A stretch of DNA of 64,000 nt from JANXDG01 sp964561135. Its GTDB lineage: Bacteria; Elusimicrobiota; Endomicrobiia; DTEH01. A program made the translations under genes and the position numbers. Shown here in pieces: positions 27,710-36,787 of this stretch (position 1 is the first letter of the stretch; every line of letters begins with the position of its first letter). The notes under the pieces are model-generated. The model was not told the origin of the DNA. It saw nothing but the letters and a program-made list of their open reading frames with translations, and ran no database searches. The stretch is taken from the NCBI GenBank assembly GCA_964561135.1, contig CAZLOB010000022.1:8708-72707 (forward strand), written 5' to 3'.

Positions 27710-28600
27710 TCGTGTAGAACCTAAATACATTGCAACAAAAATTCTTAATTTCTTTCCTTTAGGTATTTTTGAAATTCTGTCATCTATTGGAAACAAATCT
27801 TCATCATAAACTTCAAAATATTGTATTTTATGTCTTACTCCAACTAATAGATTGCGCAAATATTTTTTTGATACTTCTATACATTTTTTTATACTATCAT
27901 ATCTTCTTTCAGAGATCAGATCTTTGCAATATAGAAGAGATTTATATATAGAAGATGCTACTTTTCTTTCTATTTTTGTAAGATAAGTGTTCCTACTTGA
28001 ACACGCAAGACCGTCTTCTTCACGAACTGTACCCACAGGAATTATTTCTATATCAAAATTTAAATCTTTAACCATTTGTTGGATTATCTTTAATTGTTGA
28101 TAGTCTTTTTCACCAAAATATGCTCTGTGTGGTTTAACAATGTTAAACAATTTTGTCACTACAGTACAAACACCTCTAAAATGTCCGGGCCTGTACTTAC
28201 CACAAAGAATGTCTTGTAGCTTTTCTACTTCTACAAAAGTAAGAATTCTTTTTTCATTATCATCTTTGGACTTTAAACTTTGAACTAACTTTTTACTTAC
28301 AGGGTACATCTCATTAACTTCTGGGTAAAAAACATAATCAACATTGTTTTCTCTACAAATTTTTAAATCTTGTTTAATAGGTCTTGGATATTTTTTATAA
28401 TCTTCTTTAGGCCCAAATTGTATAGGATTAACAAAAATTGAAACCACAACAACATCATTTTCTCTTTTTGCTTTTTTAATAAGTTCCAAATGCCCTTTAT
28501 GTAATGCACCCATTGTTGGAACAAAACCTATTATTTTATTTTGCTTGCGTAAAAAATCAGCAATTTTTTGCATCTGTTTTATTTTTTTTATAACTTTCAT
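27680..28600 (-). CDS. panC: Pantoate-beta-alanine ligase (pantothenate synthetase)
   Basis: It joins pantoate and beta-alanine with ATP to make pantothenate. Motifs: GFVPTMGALHKGHLELI (HxGH), SIFVNPIQFGPKEDYKKYPR, RPGHFRGVCTVV, FGEKDYQQL and the KMSKS-like CSSRNTYL. It has 306 residues instead of about 280, partly because of a roughly 16-residue insertion between EMYP and RPGHF. With trxA it is one of only two protein genes left of 47.6 kb on the minus strand. Its start overlaps the trxA stop by four bases. Confidence 0.95.
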   Translation of the reverse strand: MKVIKKIKQMQKIADFLRKQNKIIGFVPTMGALHKGHLELIKKAKRENDVVVVSIFVNPIQFGPKEDYKKYPRPIKQDLKICRENNVDYVFYPEVNEMYPVSKKLVQSLKSKDDNEKRILTFVEVEKLQDILCGKYRPGHFRGVCTVVTKLFNIVKPHRAYFGEKDYQQLKIIQQMVKDLNFDIEIIPVGTVREEDGLACSSRNTYLTKIERKVASSIYKSLLYCKDLISERRYDSIKKCIEVSKKYLRNLLVGVRHKIQYFEVYDEDLFPIDDRISKIPKGKKLRIFVAMYLGSTRLIDNLGFSL

Positions 28601-28917
28601 ATGTATCTCTCTATAAGTTCAATATACTCTTTTTTATTCCTTACTCCTGTAACTTGTTCAACTGGTTTACCATCTTTAAAAATTATTACAGTGGGAATAG
28701 CCATAATACCATATTTTGCTGCGATTTGTGGGTTTTCATCTACATTTAATTTATAAATTTTTATTTTTTGTTCGTCGTATTCCTTTGCAAGTTCTTCAAT
28801 AATAGGTGTTAACATACGGCATGGACCACACCACTGTGCCCAAAAATCTACTAATACAGGAGTTTTTGAGTTTAACACTTTCTCAACAAAATCTTTATCA
28901 TTTATTTCTTCCACCAT
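28597..28917 (-). CDS. trxA: Thioredoxin
   Basis: A 106-residue classical thioredoxin with WAQWCGPCRMLTP, the cis-proline in MAIPTVIIF and DGKPVEQVTG. It is a cytosolic general disulfide reductase. A strong SD (AAGGAGGT, read on the minus strand) lies about 12 bases before the ATG. It heads a two-gene trxA-panC unit facing away from comF. The AT-rich 99-base divergent spacer must hold promoters in both directions. Confidence 0.95.
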   Translation of the reverse strand: MVEEINDKDFVEKVLNSKTPVLVDFWAQWCGPCRMLTPIIEELAKEYDEQKIKIYKLNVDENPQIAAKYGIMAIPTVIIFKDGKPVEQVTGVRNKKEYIELIERYI

Positions 28918-28966
28918 AGTGCTTTTAAACCTCCTTATTGTAATTTTATTATAATTTTGTTAATTT

Positions 28967-28975
28967 TGATATAAT
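28967..28975 (+). promoter_or_regulatory. Extended -10 promoter element upstream of comF
   Basis: TGA followed by TATAAT (28970-28975) forms a perfect extended -10. No good -35 hexamer is at the normal distance, which extended -10 promoters can do without. Expected transcript start is near 28982, about 35 bases before the comF ATG. Confidence 0.55.
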
Positions 28976-29016
28976 ATATCTAAATCAAAAAATATTTTCA
29001 ATAAAAAACAAAAATA

Positions 29017-29751
29017 ATGAACTTTATAAAAAAATTTTTTGAATTATTCATTTACAGTTTTTTTCCAAAAATATGTTTTTATTGCAATAAACCAATTGAT
29101 TATTTTTCTAACTTGCCTTTATGCAACAATTGTGTCAACAAAATAAAAATTATCGATGGACTCGTATGTGACAAGTGTGGTCTTCCATTATACAGTGGGG
29201 GAAAATTTTGTTATAACTGTAGAAAACAAGAAAGAAAATTTTATTTTGATTTTGTCCGTGGTGTGGTTGAGTACAGAGAACCAATAAAAACATTAATTCA
29301 TGAATTTAAATATAACAAAAAAACATTCCTTGTTTCTTTCTTAAGCAATATTTTCACAAAAGGATATGAAAAAGAATTTAAGAATATAAAAATTGATATT
29401 GTATGTTGTGTCCCAATGCATAGAATAAAAAAGTTTTTACGCGGGTTTAACCAAGCAGAACTTCTTGCTAAAGTTTTAGCAAAAAAATTTTATCTAAACT
29501 TCATTCCAGATCTCTTAATAAGAAAAAAATATACTGTTTCACAATTCAAACTTTCACAACAAAAACGTATTGAAAATGTCAAAGATGCGTTTGAAATAAA
29601 TCATAAATTTGAAAACATAATAAAAGAAAAAAATGTTTTAATAATTGATGATGTTTGTACCACTGCTGAAACAATTAATCAATGTGCAAAAATGTTAAAA
29701 AAACATAAAGCAAAAAATGTTTATGGTTTTGTTTTAGCAAGAGATATATAA
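29017..29751 (+). CDS. comF: ComF-family phosphoribosyltransferase-like protein
   Basis: The 244 residues have an N-terminal zinc-finger region (ICFYCNKPIDY, LCNNCVNK, VCDKCGLPLYSG, FCYNCRKQE) and a C-terminal phosphoribosyltransferase domain with the PRPP loop NVLIIDDVCTTAETI. ComF proteins help single-stranded DNA enter the recipient chromosome during natural transformation. PilT at 48.6-49.7 kb could belong to a DNA-uptake pilus, but no comEC or pilin gene is in the window, so competence is only possible. Confidence 0.88.
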   Translation: MNFIKKFFELFIYSFFPKICFYCNKPIDYFSNLPLCNNCVNKIKIIDGLVCDKCGLPLYSGGKFCYNCRKQERKFYFDFVRGVVEYREPIKTLIHEFKYNKKTFLVSFLSNIFTKGYEKEFKNIKIDIVCCVPMHRIKKFLRGFNQAELLAKVLAKKFYLNFIPDLLIRKKYTVSQFKLSQQKRIENVKDAFEINHKFENIIKEKNVLIIDDVCTTAETINQCAKMLKKHKAKNVYGFVLARDI

Positions 29752-29758
29752 CTATGTA

Positions 29759-29787
29759 TTGTTATATCTAACGAAATTTTGTAAAAT
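29759..29787 (+). promoter_or_regulatory. Sigma70-type promoter for miaB operon
   Basis: TTGTTA (29759-29764), a 17-base spacer and TAAAAT (29782-29787) form a good promoter in the comF-miaB gap. The expected start near 29794 leaves only about six bases before ATG 29800, with no SD. Confidence 0.7.
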
Positions 29788-29799
29788 AATAATAACAAT

Positions 29800-31095
29800 A
29801 TGAAACAAAAAGTGTTTTTTAAAACCTTTGGTTGCCAAATGAATGTTGCTGATTCTGAGTATGTGGCATCTCTGTTAGTTTCTAAAGAAAATTATGAAAT
29901 AACGCAAAATATAAATGAAGCAGATTTAATAATAGTTAATACTTGCTGTGTGAGAAAACATGCTGAAGATAGAGAAAAGTCGTTTCTTGGACAATTGAAG
30001 AAAATAAAACTTAAAAACAACTGCAAAATCATTGTTTTAGGCTGTCTTGTACAAAAAGCAAAAAACGAACTTAAAAGACAATTTCCATACATAGACCTAT
30101 TTATTGGTCCTACAGAATATGAAAATCTTTGCCAAATTTTAGAAAATGAACTTGATTTTCAAATCACTAATCCACAAATACATATAAACGTGTTCAACAA
30201 AACAAGTTGTTTTGTACCAATAATGAAAGGTTGTAACAATTTTTGTTCATACTGTATTGTACCATATGTAAGAGGTAGGGAAGTCTCTATAGATATAAAC
30301 AATATTATTAAAGAGGTCAACTTTTTACTTGACAACGGTGTTAAAGAAATTATACTTATCGGACAGAATGTTAACTCTTATAAATGGGACAACAATGGAA
30401 ATATTATTACATTTGCAAAACTTTTAGAAAAAGTTGCAACTTTAAATACTGACAAAAAATACTGGGTTCGTTTCTTGACAAATCATCCAAAAGATATGAA
30501 CTATGAAATTGTTAAAACAATAAAAACTTATAATAACATTTCACGACATATTCATCTTCCATTACAATCAGGCTCTAACAAGATCTTAGAACTTATGAAC
30601 AGAAATTACACTTTGGAAAAATACAAACAAATTGTAGAAATGATACGTTCTGAAATTCCTGAGATCTCTATAACTACAGACCTTATTGTTGGATTTCCCT
30701 ACGAAACAGAAGAAGATTTTAAACAAACACTACAGGCTGTAAAAGATATACAATTTGATGCAGCATTTGTTTTTAAATATTCCCCAAGAGAAGGGACAAA
30801 AGCTTATTTATTACCTGATAACGTCCCAAAAGAAGTAAAAGAAAAAAGACATGCTGAATTATTGTCTTTATGTGACGGTATCGCTTCTCAAAAAAATAAA
30901 AAATATCTTGAAAAAGAAGTGGAAACATTAATTATTTCGCAAAACTTTAAACATGCAAAAAGTTATTATATCGGCAAAACTTTAGAAAACAAAACTGTTG
31001 AAATTATAACAAAAAAAACTGGACTAGTAGGCAATTTTGTGAAAACAAAAATAAAAGAAGTAAAACTACATACTTTGATTGGTGAGCTGAGTTAA
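29800..31095 (+). CDS. miaB: tRNA-2-methylthio-N6-dimethylallyladenosine synthase
   Basis: A radical-SAM methylthiotransferase that adds methylthio to i6A37 of tRNA. The 431 residues contain the N-terminal cluster cysteines (TFGCQMNVADSEY, VNTCCVRKHAEDR, LGCLVQKAKNEL), the radical-SAM motif MKGCNNFCSYCIVPYVRGRE and a C-terminal TRAM domain. The HAEDR context distinguishes MiaB from RimO and MtaB. MiaA, which makes its substrate, is encoded 5 kb downstream in the same run of genes. Confidence 0.94.
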   Translation: MKQKVFFKTFGCQMNVADSEYVASLLVSKENYEITQNINEADLIIVNTCCVRKHAEDREKSFLGQLKKIKLKNNCKIIVLGCLVQKAKNELKRQFPYIDLFIGPTEYENLCQILENELDFQITNPQIHINVFNKTSCFVPIMKGCNNFCSYCIVPYVRGREVSIDINNIIKEVNFLLDNGVKEIILIGQNVNSYKWDNNGNIITFAKLLEKVATLNTDKKYWVRFLTNHPKDMNYEIVKTIKTYNNISRHIHLPLQSGSNKILELMNRNYTLEKYKQIVEMIRSEIPEISITTDLIVGFPYETEEDFKQTLQAVKDIQFDAAFVFKYSPREGTKAYLLPDNVPKEVKEKRHAELLSLCDGIASQKNKKYLEKEVETLIISQNFKHAKSYYIGKTLENKTVEIITKKTGLVGNFVKTKIKEVKLHTLIGELS

Positions 31096-31096
31096 T

Positions 31097-33799
31097 ATGA
31101 AAGAATTACAAGAAATTAATCTTACACCTTTAATGAAACAATACCACCAAATAAAACAACAATATAAAGATTGTATACTAATGTTTCGTCTAGGCGATTT
31201 TTATGAAATGTTTGGTGAAGATGCGATAAAATCAGCGCCTGTTTTAGGTGTTGTTTTAACAAAGAGGCAAGGGGTACCAATGTGTGGTGTCCCATTCCAC
31301 AGTGTTAACAACTATATCTCAAAACTTCTTAATTGTGGATTCAAAGTTGCTATATGTGAACAAGTCGAAGATCCAAAACTTGCAAAAGGTGTAGTTAAAA
31401 GAGAAGTGGTAAGAGTTATAACTCCAGGAACAATTATTGAAGAAAATCTTCTTGATGCTAAAAAAAATAATTTCTTGACTTCTATAAATTTTGCTTTTGT
31501 CAAAAACAAACTTTGTTTTGGTATTGCTAATGTTGATATTTCAACAGGTGATTTTTTAGTCACTCAATTTGAAGACCAAAATAGTTCCAAAATTATAGAT
31601 GAGTTAATCAGGATCTCACCTTCTGAAATTGTTGCAAAAGAAACACAAAAAGAAGAAATTATCAAAATTGTAAAACAATACAAAGAAGTACATATAGAAT
31701 TTTTAGAAGATTGGTTCTTTGATGTATTAACAGCTGTAGAAAGAATTAAAGAGTATTATAAAATTTATTCTCTTGAAACATTTGGACTTGATATGACGAA
31801 ACATGCAATTTTATTATCTTCTGTAGGCGGGTTATTAGAATACTTAAATAGGACACAAAAAAAATTGATACCAAAATTAAAAGGAATAAAATTTTATAAC
31901 TTAGATGACTACTTGTTTATGGACAGCAGCTGTATAAGAAATTTGGAGTTAGTAGAAAATCTTTATGATAGGACACAAAAAAATACTTTACTTGATGTTA
32001 TCGACAAAACACAGACAGCCCAAGGTGCAAGATTATTACGAAGTTGGTTATTAAAACCATTAAAAGATGTAAAAGAAATTAATAATCGTTTATTAATTGT
32101 AGAAATGTTTTATAACGATGATACAAACAGACAAAAACTCAAAGATATTCTACGAAACATAGCAGATATTGAAAGAATAACAAATAGAATCACATCAAAA
32201 AATGCAACACCAAAGGATCTTATCACACTAAAAGAATCTTTAGAATTAATACCTGAAATTAAAACATTATTACAACATATAATAAATTCTCAATTTGTTT
32301 TAAAACTTGACGAACTACACAAAATGATCGATATTCCCGAATTAGAAGAAGTTAAACAACTTATAGAAAATAGTATAGTACCGGACGCGCCTACTGATAT
32401 AAAAAAAGGAGGAGTTATCAAAAAAGGGTTTAATAAAGAACTTGATGAAATTAGAGAACTTTATTCTTCATCAAAAGAATGGTTGTTAAACTATCAAGAA
32501 GAACAACGACGAAAAACACAAATACAGTCATTAAAAGTTGGATATACTTCTGTCTTCGGGTATTATATAGAAGTTACAAAATCTAATTTACATCTAATAC
32601 CAAAAGAATACATTAGGAAACAAACATTGAAAAATGCAGAACGGTTCACAACGCCTGAATTACAAGATTTTGAAAACAAAATCCTTTCAGCTGAAGAAAA
32701 AATTTTAAATCTAGAAGAATATCTTTTCAATTCTGTAGTTGAACAAGTTGGACAATATGCTGAACAACTATATGAAGTAAGTTATAAGATAGCTTTAATA
32801 GATGTGTTTAGTAACCTTGCTGAAGTTGCAAAAAGAAATAATTATAAAAAACCTATTGTAGATGATTCATATATTATTGAATTAAAATCTTGTCGTCATC
32901 CTATAGTAGAACAAATATTGCCTTACGGAAAGTTTATACCAAATGATGTATACCTTGACGGAGACAATGTAAAACTTATAATTTTAACAGGTCCTAATAT
33001 GGCTGGAAAATCAACTTATATAAGACAGGTTGCGTTGTGCACAATCTTAGCACAAATGGGAAGTTTTGTGCCAGCTGAATATTCACGTATAGGTGTTGTG
33101 GACAAAATTTTTGCTCGTATAGGTGCAGCTGATTATTTAGCAAAAGGATTGTCAACATTTATGGTTGAAATGCAAGAAACTGCTAATATACTTCATAATG
33201 CTACTGATAGAAGTTTGATAATTTTAGACGAAGTTGGACGTGGGACATCAACTTATGATGGTATCTCTATTGCTTGGGCTGTGATAGAATATCTTGTTAA
33301 CAAACAAAATTGGCCGAATAAAACCCATTGCCCTAAAACTTTGTTTGCTACACATTATTTTGAACTTACAGAACTTGAACAAAGGTATACTGGGATTAAA
33401 AATTTTAATGTTGCTGTTAAAGAATATAAAGACGAAATTGTATTTTTGTACAAAGTTATTGAAGGTTGTTCAGATAAATCTTATGGAATACATGTAGCAA
33501 AACTTGCTGGTATACCACAACAAGTTGTTAACCGGGCAAATATATTATTAAAATATTTACTTAACGCTGCTGCAAACATTGATAAAGCAACCAAATCTAA
33601 AAGTGTACAACTACAACTAATCCATATTACTGAACAAAAAGAACAAGAAAAAAATTTTTTTAATGAAATATTGGTAAATCTAAAAAAAATTGATATAAAC
33701 AAAATTACACCATTAGATGCGTTTAATTTGTTACTACAATGGAAAAAAATGATAGAACAAAATACACAGGACCGGAACGACGAAAATATAAACGGTTAA
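31097..33799 (+). CDS. mutS: DNA mismatch repair protein MutS
   Basis: MutS finds mismatches and short loops. The 900-residue protein has the mismatch-wedge motif FYEMFGEDA near the N-terminus, MCGVPFHSV, the Walker A LTGPNMAGKSTYIRQVAL, GLSTFMVEMQETANIL, the Walker B LIILDEVGRGTSTYDG and LFATHYFELTEL. It starts one base after the miaB stop. Its last 61 bases overlap the PilZ gene. mutL follows, making a compact mutS-mutL-miaA repair/tRNA group. Confidence 0.96.
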   Translation: MKELQEINLTPLMKQYHQIKQQYKDCILMFRLGDFYEMFGEDAIKSAPVLGVVLTKRQGVPMCGVPFHSVNNYISKLLNCGFKVAICEQVEDPKLAKGVVKREVVRVITPGTIIEENLLDAKKNNFLTSINFAFVKNKLCFGIANVDISTGDFLVTQFEDQNSSKIIDELIRISPSEIVAKETQKEEIIKIVKQYKEVHIEFLEDWFFDVLTAVERIKEYYKIYSLETFGLDMTKHAILLSSVGGLLEYLNRTQKKLIPKLKGIKFYNLDDYLFMDSSCIRNLELVENLYDRTQKNTLLDVIDKTQTAQGARLLRSWLLKPLKDVKEINNRLLIVEMFYNDDTNRQKLKDILRNIADIERITNRITSKNATPKDLITLKESLELIPEIKTLLQHIINSQFVLKLDELHKMIDIPELEEVKQLIENSIVPDAPTDIKKGGVIKKGFNKELDEIRELYSSSKEWLLNYQEEQRRKTQIQSLKVGYTSVFGYYIEVTKSNLHLIPKEYIRKQTLKNAERFTTPELQDFENKILSAEEKILNLEEYLFNSVVEQVGQYAEQLYEVSYKIALIDVFSNLAEVAKRNNYKKPIVDDSYIIELKSCRHPIVEQILPYGKFIPNDVYLDGDNVKLIILTGPNMAGKSTYIRQVALCTILAQMGSFVPAEYSRIGVVDKIFARIGAADYLAKGLSTFMVEMQETANILHNATDRSLIILDEVGRGTSTYDGISIAWAVIEYLVNKQNWPNKTHCPKTLFATHYFELTELEQRYTGIKNFNVAVKEYKDEIVFLYKVIEGCSDKSYGIHVAKLAGIPQQVVNRANILLKYLLNAAANIDKATKSKSVQLQLIHITEQKEQEKNFFNEILVNLKKIDINKITPLDAFNLLLQWKKMIEQNTQDRNDENING

Positions 33800-34110
33800 A
33801 AATTTTTCATCTTTCTATACCCATAGTCCTAAAAACTAATACTGAAGATTTATCATTTCCAGGGATACTTTTAGACATCTCTGCTAATGGGATAGGAATT
33901 CTTACTTTTAAAGAAATACCTGTTAACACTATTGTCAATTTACAAATTAATTTACATCAGATAAAAACTGATTGTATTAAAGCAAAAGTTGTATGGACAA
34001 AACAATTAGATAAAACATATAGAGCTGGGTTACAATTTATAGAAATTTCAAAGAAAGATTTTGAACAAATATCAGATTATGTTGAACAACATCTAATGGA
34101 AGATTTTTGA
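33739..34110 (+). CDS. PilZ-domain protein, probable c-di-GMP receptor
   Basis: The 123 residues form a single PilZ domain. The binding signature is present: an RxxxR-type arginine stretch (GPERRKYKRLKI) and the DISANGIGIL motif, followed by KAKVVWTKQ and RAGLQFIEIS. Such proteins bind cyclic di-GMP and control motility, pili or exopolysaccharide. It overlaps mutS by 61 bases and ends just before mutL. Its placement between repair genes is not functionally obvious. PilT at 49 kb is a candidate process partner. Confidence 0.85.
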   Translation: MEKNDRTKYTGPERRKYKRLKIFHLSIPIVLKTNTEDLSFPGILLDISANGIGILTFKEIPVNTIVNLQINLHQIKTDCIKAKVVWTKQLDKTYRAGLQFIEISKKDFEQISDYVEQHLMEDF

Positions 34111-34112
34111 CT

Positions 34113-35828
34113 ATGACCAAAATTAAGATCTTACCACCTGAGGTTTATACACGTATCGCAGCAGGTGAAGTTGTTGAACGACCATCTAATGTTGTCAAAG
34201 AACTTGTAGAAAATAGTATTGATGCTAACGCCACTGAAATAACAATAGAAATTGTTTCTTCTGGAAGGAAACTTATTCGTGTAGCAGATAACGGTTGCGG
34301 TATGACAAAAGATGATCTGTTATTATCAGTTAAACCACATGCTACAAGTAAAATAGAAAAATTTGAAGATATATATAGTTTAACAACTTTAGGATTTCGT
34401 GGAGAAGCCTTAGCTTCAATTTCAAATGTTTCTAAACTTACAATTATTTCAAAAACAGAAGAACAACCTCTCGGATACCAAATCGTTGTTCATGGTGGAG
34501 AAATTATATCAGTAAAAGAATGTTCATGTAATAAAGGAACGATTGTTGAAGTTAAAGATTTGTTTTACAACACTCCTGCAAGACTTAAATTTTTAAAATC
34601 TGATTATACAGAAAAAGTACATGTTACACGTACTGTTGAAGAATATGCAATTGCCTATCCTGAAATTTCGTTTAAGTTCTATTCAGATAACGAACTTGTC
34701 TTTTCAACAGAAGCTACCACAAAACTTGTTAGTAGATTAAAAGATATTATAAAAAAAGATATTGTGAAAGACATGTTATACATTGCTCATACTGAAGATA
34801 ACATTTGTATCTACGGATTTATAACACCGATAGAATTTACACAAGTTAACAAATCTTTACAAATGTTTTATGTTAACAAAAGACCCGTTACTTTACGTAT
34901 TTTATCACAAGCGTTATATGATGCATACAGGGATAGTTTACCTACTGGTAGACATCCTGGAGCGGTTATTTTTATCAATATCTCGTCAGATTTGATTGAT
35001 GTTAATGTACATCCAACAAAACGTGTTATAAAGTTTAAAGATGAAGATTATGTATATGAAACACTTAAAAATTTGTTCAAAAAAACATTAAAAGAATATT
35101 ACACTAAAACATATAAAATTGAAACTGGACAACCAATACAAACTTTAACAATAACACAAAAAGAAAAACAACTAACAGAAACAAAAGTTGAACAAAAACA
35201 AACAGAGTTGGAATTACGGTATGAACAACCTATTTTAAACTATGAAAAACTTGGACTACAAAATTTTGTATATTTGGGTCAACTACATAGAACATATCTG
35301 TTGTTTGAAACACAAGAAGGTTTGTTATTAATAGACCAACATGCAGCAAGTGAACGTATACTTTTTGAAAAATTTATGAAATCAAAAAATGTCCAAATAC
35401 AGAAATTGCTTATTCCATTAAATATAGAACTAAAACCCTCAGATTTTGAATCTATAAAGCCATATATAGACCTACTTAATACTTTAGGGTTTGAAGTAAC
35501 AATTTCTGGTAAGAGTTCAATAGGGTTTGCTAGTATTCCATCATTATTCAATATACAAGATGTGAAAGATTTTATTCTAAGATTTATAGAAAATCTTATG
35601 GAAGATATAAAAAATGAAATTAATAATGTTACTCCTAAAGAAAAAATTATCCGTAGTGCATGTCGTGCTGCAATAAAAGCTAATGAACTATTAGCAATAT
35701 CTGAAGTTAATGCTTTAATATCAGATTTGTCTAATTGTGAACAACCTTTTTTTTGTCCTCATGGTAGACCTACTATAATCAAACTTGAGTTAGAAAAAAT
35801 TGAAAAACTTTTTTCACGACGTAAATGA
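34113..35828 (+). CDS. mutL: DNA mismatch repair protein MutL (endonuclease type)
   Basis: ATP-dependent partner of MutS. From ATG 34113 (a TTG six bases earlier is less likely) it has 571 residues. GHKL motifs are clear: RIAAGEVVERPSNVVKELVE, DNGCGMTKDD, and GFRGEALASISN. The C-terminal domain keeps the nicking motif LIDQHAASERILFE (DQHA-x2-E), RSACRAAIKANE and FFCPHGRPTI. So it should nick DNA itself, as in bacteria without MutH. Confidence 0.95.
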   Translation: MTKIKILPPEVYTRIAAGEVVERPSNVVKELVENSIDANATEITIEIVSSGRKLIRVADNGCGMTKDDLLLSVKPHATSKIEKFEDIYSLTTLGFRGEALASISNVSKLTIISKTEEQPLGYQIVVHGGEIISVKECSCNKGTIVEVKDLFYNTPARLKFLKSDYTEKVHVTRTVEEYAIAYPEISFKFYSDNELVFSTEATTKLVSRLKDIIKKDIVKDMLYIAHTEDNICIYGFITPIEFTQVNKSLQMFYVNKRPVTLRILSQALYDAYRDSLPTGRHPGAVIFINISSDLIDVNVHPTKRVIKFKDEDYVYETLKNLFKKTLKEYYTKTYKIETGQPIQTLTITQKEKQLTETKVEQKQTELELRYEQPILNYEKLGLQNFVYLGQLHRTYLLFETQEGLLLIDQHAASERILFEKFMKSKNVQIQKLLIPLNIELKPSDFESIKPYIDLLNTLGFEVTISGKSSIGFASIPSLFNIQDVKDFILRFIENLMEDIKNEINNVTPKEKIIRSACRAAIKANELLAISEVNALISDLSNCEQPFFCPHGRPTIIKLELEKIEKLFSRRK

Positions 35829-36772
35829 ACAACAAAGTTGTTCTCATTGTTGGACCAACAGCTTCAGGGAAAACAGAAGTTGCTGTTGAACTTTGCCAAA
35901 AATTACCCGCTGAAATAATATCAGCTGATTCTAGACAAGTTTATAAATACTTAACAATAGGTACAAACAAACCTGTTGGTGAATGGATTGGGGAGGAATA
36001 TTTGTATAAAAACATACCTTACCATTTAGTTGATTTTCTTGAGCCACACTTGTATTACGATGCAAACAGGTTTTATACTGACGCTTCATCTTTAATCAAT
36101 AGAATTTGGTCAAAAAATAAAATCCCCATTGTTGTTGGTGGGACAGGGTTATATATCAAAACAATTACCGAAGGGATCACTATATTACCTAAAAAAAATG
36201 AGAAAATAAGAAATTACTTAACACAGCTTGCAATATTGTATGGAAAAAACTATCTTTATAATATGCTTAAAACTTATGACCCACAACGGGCAAAAGAAAT
36301 ACATCCAAATAATACACAAAGAATAATACGTTCATTAGAAATTATTCTTCAAACAGGTAAACCTTTTACACAAATTGTTTCAGAAAATCCTAAAACAAAA
36401 TCTTATGATACAATTATCTTTGGTCTTTATTATGATAAAAAAACTTTGTTTCACAAAGTCACTGAACGTACAAAACAAATGTTTCAAATTGGTATCGTAG
36501 AAGAAACAAAACAACTTTTAGCAAAAGGTATTAAGGAAACATCTCCTGCGTTTAGTTCTATAGGTTACCATTGGGTAATAAAATATATAAACCACGAAAT
36601 CTCGTTGGAAGAAACACAAAAAAATTTTATCAAAGATACTATGGACTACATTAAACGACAATTAGTATGGTTTAAAAAAGATAAAAACATACAATGGATA
36701 AACTGTGAAGATATGTCAATAAAACACATTGTGGAATATATTTATGAAATAATATCAAAAATTTGTTTCTAA
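35825..36772 (+). CDS. miaA: tRNA dimethylallyltransferase
   Basis: It adds a dimethylallyl group to A37 of tRNAs reading UNN codons, giving the substrate of MiaB. In 315 residues: P-loop VGPTASGKTEVAVEL, ADSRQVYKYLTIGTNKP, VVGGTGLYIKTIT, and the C-terminal basic segment KRQLVWFKKD. The dimethylallyl donor comes from the MEP pathway (ispH at 7.1 kb). It overlaps mutL by ATGA. Confidence 0.95.
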   Translation: MNNKVVLIVGPTASGKTEVAVELCQKLPAEIISADSRQVYKYLTIGTNKPVGEWIGEEYLYKNIPYHLVDFLEPHLYYDANRFYTDASSLINRIWSKNKIPIVVGGTGLYIKTITEGITILPKKNEKIRNYLTQLAILYGKNYLYNMLKTYDPQRAKEIHPNNTQRIIRSLEIILQTGKPFTQIVSENPKTKSYDTIIFGLYYDKKTLFHKVTERTKQMFQIGIVEETKQLLAKGIKETSPAFSSIGYHWVIKYINHEISLEETQKNFIKDTMDYIKRQLVWFKKDKNIQWINCEDMSIKHIVEYIYEIISKICF

Positions 36773-36787
36773 ACAACTTATAATGCT

